9,193 nt of DNA. It comes from JAVBPB01 sp031549965. GTDB lineage: Bacteria > Bacillota > Clostridia > Lachnospirales > Lachnospiraceae. Location: positions 1 to 9,193 of the forward strand of contig JAVBPB010000026.1 in NCBI GenBank assembly GCA_031549965.1. Direction: 5' to 3'. Each line of letters opens with the position of its first letter. Position 1 is the stretch's first letter. Shown here piece after piece: positions 6,391-9,193 of this stretch. A program made the position numbers and the translations under genes. The notes below the pieces were generated by a model. That model did not search any database. It was not told where the DNA came from and was given only the letters and a program-made list of their open reading frames with translations.

Positions 6391-7467
6391 ATGTTTGATA
6401 AGTTAGAAGATTTATTATTAAGAATGAATGAAATAATTGATGAATTAAACAATCCATCTGTTGTTAATGATCAGGACAGGTTTAGAAAATTAATGAAAGA
6501 ACAAAATGATCTGACTCCTATTGTAGAAAAATACAAAGAATACAAAGAAACTAATGAAAGTATTAAAGACAGTTTGGCGATTTTAGATGAAGAAAACGAC
6601 GAAGAAATGAGAGAACTTGCAAAAGAGGAACTTAGCGAATGTAAGAGCAGATTAGTTAAACTTGAAGAAGATATTAAGATATTATTACTTCCAAAAGACC
6701 CTAACGATGACAAAAACGTTATTGTAGAAATCAGAGGCGGTGCCGGCGGAGACGAGGCAGCACTATTTGCAGCAGAGCTTTACAGAATGTATACAATGTA
6801 TGCAGAAAGATTCCGTTGGAAGATTGATATGATGAGTCTAAATGAAAACGGTATCGGCGGTTTTAAAGAAGTTATATTTATGATTAATGGAAAAGGTGCA
6901 TATTCAAAATTAAAATATGAAAGTGGTGTACATCGTGTTCAACGTATTCCTGCAACAGAATCAAGCGGCCGTATACACACATCTACAGTAACTGTGGCAA
7001 TAATGCCAGAAGCAGAAGAAGTAGATGTGGAACTAAACATGAATGACGTACGTATTGATGTGTTTAGATCCTCTGGTAACGGCGGACAGTCAGTTAATAC
7101 CACAGACTCAGCAGTTCGTGTTACCCATGCACCAACAGGCATTGTTATATCATGTCAGGATGAAAAATCTCAGCTTAAAAATAAGGATAAAGCATTAAAG
7201 ATATTACGCTCAAAGCTTTATGAAATCGAAACTGAAAAGCAACAAAGTGCAGAAGCACAAGCCAGAAAAAGCCAAGTTGGAACAGGTGATCGTGCAGAAA
7301 AAATCAGAACCTATAATTTTCCTCAGGGACGTTGCTCTGATCACAGAATAAAGCTTACGACCCATAGACTTGATGCTATAATGGATGGGGATTTGGATGA
7401 GGTTATTGACAGTTTGATTGCAGCGGATCAAGCGGCGAAGCTTGCTAATATGAATGAGAATAAGTAA
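6391..7467 (+). CDS. prfA: peptide chain release factor 1
   Basis: Recognises UAA and UAG stop codons in the ribosomal A site and triggers peptide release. 358 residues, standard length. An N-terminal helical, partly coiled domain rich in Glu and Lys (about 1-105) is followed by domains 2-4. The codon-reading tripeptide is PAT (187-189), which marks RF1 rather than RF2 (SPF). The catalytic GGQ (231-233) sits in RSSGNGGQSVNTTDSAVR. The tail GTGDRAEKIRTYNFPQ and RVTDHR-like GRCSDHRIKLT is also typical. A strong GGAGG site lies 7 bases before the ATG. It is the last gene of the block; no hairpin terminator is seen before the insertion-sequence debris begins. Confidence 0.98.
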   Translation: MFDKLEDLLLRMNEIIDELNNPSVVNDQDRFRKLMKEQNDLTPIVEKYKEYKETNESIKDSLAILDEENDEEMRELAKEELSECKSRLVKLEEDIKILLLPKDPNDDKNVIVEIRGGAGGDEAALFAAELYRMYTMYAERFRWKIDMMSLNENGIGGFKEVIFMINGKGAYSKLKYESGVHRVQRIPATESSGRIHTSTVTVAIMPEAEEVDVELNMNDVRIDVFRSSGNGGQSVNTTDSAVRVTHAPTGIVISCQDEKSQLKNKDKALKILRSKLYEIETEKQQSAEAQARKSQVGTGDRAEKIRTYNFPQGRCSDHRIKLTTHRLDAIMDGDLDEVIDSLIAADQAAKLANMNENK

Positions 7468-7490
7468 GCGGTTTGTTGAACTGAATTAAT

Positions 7491-7514
7491 AACTTCGGTA
7501 ACAACTTCGGTAGT
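7491..7514. repeat. short tandem direct repeat downstream of prfA
   Basis: AACTTCGGTA occurs at 7491-7500 and again at 7503-7512, a 12-base period in which only the last two bases differ. It lies between the prfA stop and the IS256-like leader. Its role is unknown; it might mark an old insertion junction. Confidence 0.5.
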
Positions 7515-7546
7515 GTAAATAAGTATGTGTTTTTGGAAATAAATGT

Positions 7547-7594
7547 CTCCTTTTTGGTAAGAATTTAGATATAAAAAATCTTATCGAAAAGGAG
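7547..7594 (+). promoter_or_regulatory. hairpin covering the IS256 transposase ribosome binding site
   Basis: CTCCTTTTTGGTAAGA (7547-7562) pairs with TCTTATCGAAAAGGAG (7579-7594), 14 of 16 positions Watson-Crick plus possible G-U. The right arm contains AAGGAG, 7 bases before the ATG at 7602. In RNA the stem would hide the ribosome binding site, a known way for insertion sequences to limit transposase made from outside transcripts. Confidence 0.65.
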
Positions 7595-7601
7595 CATTTT
7601 T

Positions 7602-8075
7602 ATGGCAGTAGCAAAGGAACAAATTTGACAAATTATTATAGAAAATAACATTAATAGTGTTACAGACATCTATTCTTTTTTCAAAGACAGCTTTAAAGAT
7701 ATTCTTCAAGAACTATTGGAGGCAGAGATGGATGCAACTCTTGGCTATGAAAAAAATCTAAAGGGCGATTCCGAAATTACAAACAAGAGAAATGGTTATT
7801 CAACTAAAAATTTAAAAAGTAAATATGGTGAATTTCCAGTAGACATTCCTAGAGATCGAAATGGAGAGTTTGAACCAAAAATAATTCCAAAATATCAAAG
7901 AGATATATCTGGAATTGAGGAACAGGTAATTTCACTATATGCAAGAGGTTTAAGTACAAGAGACATACATGACCAGTTGCAGGATCTCTATGGGATTGAG
8001 CTATCCGCTGAGATGGTTAGTAAAATTACAGATAAAATTCTGCCAGAGGTAAAAGAATGGCAATCACGTCTATAA
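7602..8075 (+). pseudogene. IS256-family transposase, N-terminal fragment with in-frame stop
   Basis: The frame opens MAVAKEQI, hits TGA at 7626-7628 (codon 9), then continues QIIIENNINSVTDIY and KDILQELLEAEMDATLGYEK, followed by NGYSTKNLKS, GEFPVDIPRDRNGEFEPKII and ISLYARGLSTRDIHDQLQDL. These are the N-terminal signatures of mutator/IS256-family transposases, whose 7th-to-9th residues usually read QIR, so the TGA is most simply a CGA-to-TGA change. The fragment stops after EWQSRL at 8075, just before where the family has its first catalytic Asp (FMDAI region). Intact proteins have about 400 residues; about 157 codons remain and no DDE residue is left. The gene is inactive by two independent lesions. 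Confidence 0.92.
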
Positions 8076-8076
8076 A

Positions 8077-8867
8077 TGCTAAAATAAGAATGTGCAATAA
8101 ATCCAAAATAACCATGTACAAAAAAGTAAATTGATGTATCATATTTATGAGGTGAATAAAAATGAATATATCAATTAAAAAATCAGTCTCCATTAATTCA
8201 TTAGAGGAGTTAAGAAATTTAAAACAGATCCTTGAGGTGAACCAGTTGGATAAACCAAACTATTCTAAAATTGCAAAGGAATTAGGCGTAGACAGGCGAA
8301 CAGTTAAAAAATATTATGAAAATAAAAAGGATGTGAAAACTAAGAGAAACAAAAAAAGCAAATTAGATGCCTATTATAACATCATTGATGAATTATTATT
8401 TGGTGCTTCTACTCAAAACAATAATAAAGTCATTAAACAGATTTTTTATTACAAAGATCATCTTTATCGCTACCTTGTAAGAGAAAAAAACCTTATGTGT
8501 TCAAGGAGTAACTTTAACTATTATATACGTTCTATTCCAAAGTTTGCACAGTATTTCAATGCAAAGGAAAAGAATGATGCTATTAAAACAGAAACTCCTT
8601 TTGGTGTACAGGCACAGTTTGATTGGAAAGAAAAGCTTAAATTTTACTATCAAGATGGTACACATGAATTAATTAACATAGGTTGTTTGATTTTATCTGC
8701 TTCAAGGATGAAAATATGGGGCGTTTATACATCTACCAATCAGGAATGCCTATTTGACTTCTTTAGCAGGTCATTACAAAAGCTTGGTGGAGTGCCTAAA
8801 GAGATTGTAATTGATAATGCAGTAACAATGATGGATAATGCACGTACAGAAAAAAGTGAAGGTAAAC
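8077..8867 (+). mobile_element. left part of an IS21-family element
   Basis: Begins with TG at 8077, right where IS256 similarity stops, and carries the subterminal repeats and the first half of istA. The right end and istB are not in the window, because a hairpin-bearing sequence interrupts istA near 8865-8873. The element evidently inserted into the IS256 transposase gene. Confidence 0.75.
8081..8121 (+). repeat. IS21 left-end subterminal repeats
   Basis: AAAATAAGAATGTGCAA (8081-8097) and AAAATAACCATGTACAA (8105-8121) match at 14 of 17 positions with a 24-base period. IS21-family ends typically carry such multiple terminal repeats as binding sites for the IstA transposase. Confidence 0.7.
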
Positions 8868-8905
8868 TAAACCCACCACCGCCTAAAGGCGGTGGGTTTG
8901 CATAG
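8162..8905 (+). pseudogene. istA: IS21-family transposase IstA, truncated by another insertion
   Basis: The reading frame has 247 codons; full IstA proteins usually have about 400-510. GAGGTG lies 7 bases before the ATG. An N-terminal helix-turn-helix is seen (YSKIAKELGVDRRTVKKYYE, 34-53). The integrase core follows, with the first catalytic Asp in QAQFDWKE (Asp154) and the second in KEIVIDNAV (Asp218). The third acidic residue (Glu) is lost, since similarity ends at about EGKLN (234-237). The last ten residues (PPPPKGGGFA) are encoded by the invading hairpin, not by istA. The gene cannot make an active transposase. Confidence 0.9.
8869..8899. repeat. GC-rich hairpin at the istA junction
   Basis: ACCGCC (8878-8883) and GGCGGT (8888-8893) form a stem closed by the loop TAAA. 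Outer AAACCC (8869-8874) pairs with GGGTTT (8894-8899), leaving a 3-base bulge on the left arm. A second small hairpin, GGC-TAAA-GCC, lies at 8907-8916. Confidence 0.85.
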
Positions 8906-9102
8906 AGGCTAAAGCCGCCTAAAGTGTTGCTAGAGGGTGTAAATTTTTTTGTGTCTATGAAGGATAAATCCTTCTGGTTTGAATTAGATATGTATCAATT
9001 TTTGTTGTAATGCTATGTTTGTTTTGCTGTCGAATTTCTTTCTATTAATAGGATTACCAATTTTTCTTAGGCTATACATTTTTTTCTTATTGTCTGTATA
9101 AT

Positions 9103-9141
9103 GGGGTTAAAACCCTCGCCTTTAGGCGAAACCTTTAGGTT
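9103..9141. repeat. cluster of three consecutive small hairpins
   Basis: GGGTT (9104-9108) pairs with AACCC (9111-9115). CGCC-TTTA-GGCG (9117-9128) and AACC-TTTA-GGTT (9130-9141) follow back to back. The last two share the TTTA loop, which is the complement of the TAAA loop of the junction hairpin. Confidence 0.75.
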
Positions 9142-9193
9142 AACCTCCTGAAGTTTAAAATAAAGTAAAAGTTTCAAATCTAAAACCTTAAAA

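Larger units (their letters stand above)
7513..8076 (+). mobile_element. left part of a degenerate IS256-family element
   Basis: This stretch holds the transposase leader and the first third of an IS256-family transposase gene. The left boundary is a guess: GTGTAAATAAGTATG near 7515 could be the inverted-repeat tip, but the right end is not in the window so the repeats cannot be compared. The right boundary is where transposase similarity stops and the IS21-like end starts, about 8070-8077. Confidence 0.6.
8866..9193. mobile_element. unidentified hairpin-bearing insert, possibly an IS200/IS605-type end
   Basis: Starts inside istA and runs off the window. It contains no ORF of note on either strand. 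A GC-rich hairpin lies at its istA-proximal border, and a cluster of small hairpins with the same loop lies at 9103-9141. Subterminal palindromes without inverted terminal repeats are typical of IS200/IS605 elements and their short relatives. If a tnpB gene lies to the right on the minus strand, this region would be its 3' flank, where the guide (omega) RNA is made. No tnpA or tnpB sequence is visible, so this stays tentative. The remaining DNA (8940-9095) is T-rich with nothing else recognised. Confidence 0.35.

Noticed and set aside
9097..9102. A promoter with TATAAT at 9097-9102 reading to the right.
   Set aside because: No acceptable -35 box is found at the right distance and no gene follows within the window.
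8869..9141. A CRISPR array or tandem repeat made of the TTTA-loop palindromes.
   Set aside because: The units are 10-16 bases, differ in stem sequence and are unevenly spaced, with no repeat-spacer pattern.

Overview
The window looks like chromosome from a low-GC, Gram-positive anaerobe of the class Clostridia. The evidence is the AT-rich DNA, strong AGGAGG-type ribosome binding sites, a DUF4364 protein, a short clostridial-type malic enzyme, and the block rho, rpmE, DUF1385, prmC, prfA. I cannot name the genus.

Left part (1-2339): the tail of an ABC-transporter permease of the MacB/FtsX type, then a small thioredoxin-fold protein that lacks the usual CXXC motif. A symmetric terminator at 601-637 separates it from a convergent two-gene unit on the minus strand, malic enzyme followed by a DUF4364 protein. 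That unit has a good promoter at 2368-2396, inside a divergent regulatory region shared with rho.

Centre (2340-7467): rho, whose product has an Asn-rich low-complexity insert between its N-terminal helix domain and its RNA-binding domain. Next is rpmE (ribosomal protein L31), with its own promoter and a roughly 145-base leader containing a long imperfect hairpin. A terminator follows rpmE, and then DUF1385, prmC and prfA lie close together. PrmC methylates the GGQ glutamine of release factor PrfA, so the last two genes form a functional pair. The whole block is translation and transcription-termination housekeeping.

Right part (7468-9193): a pile-up of broken insertion sequences. An IS256-family transposase gene has an in-frame TGA at codon 9 and breaks off just before its first catalytic Asp. 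At that point the left end of an IS21-family element begins. Its istA is in turn cut after the second catalytic Asp by a GC-rich hairpin that resembles the end of an IS200/IS605-type element. The last ~290 bases have no ORF but hold several hairpins sharing a TTTA/TAAA loop. No clearly new system is visible. The points most worth following are the Rho insert, the rpmE leader, the CXXC-less thioredoxin-like protein and the unexplained hairpin element at the right edge.
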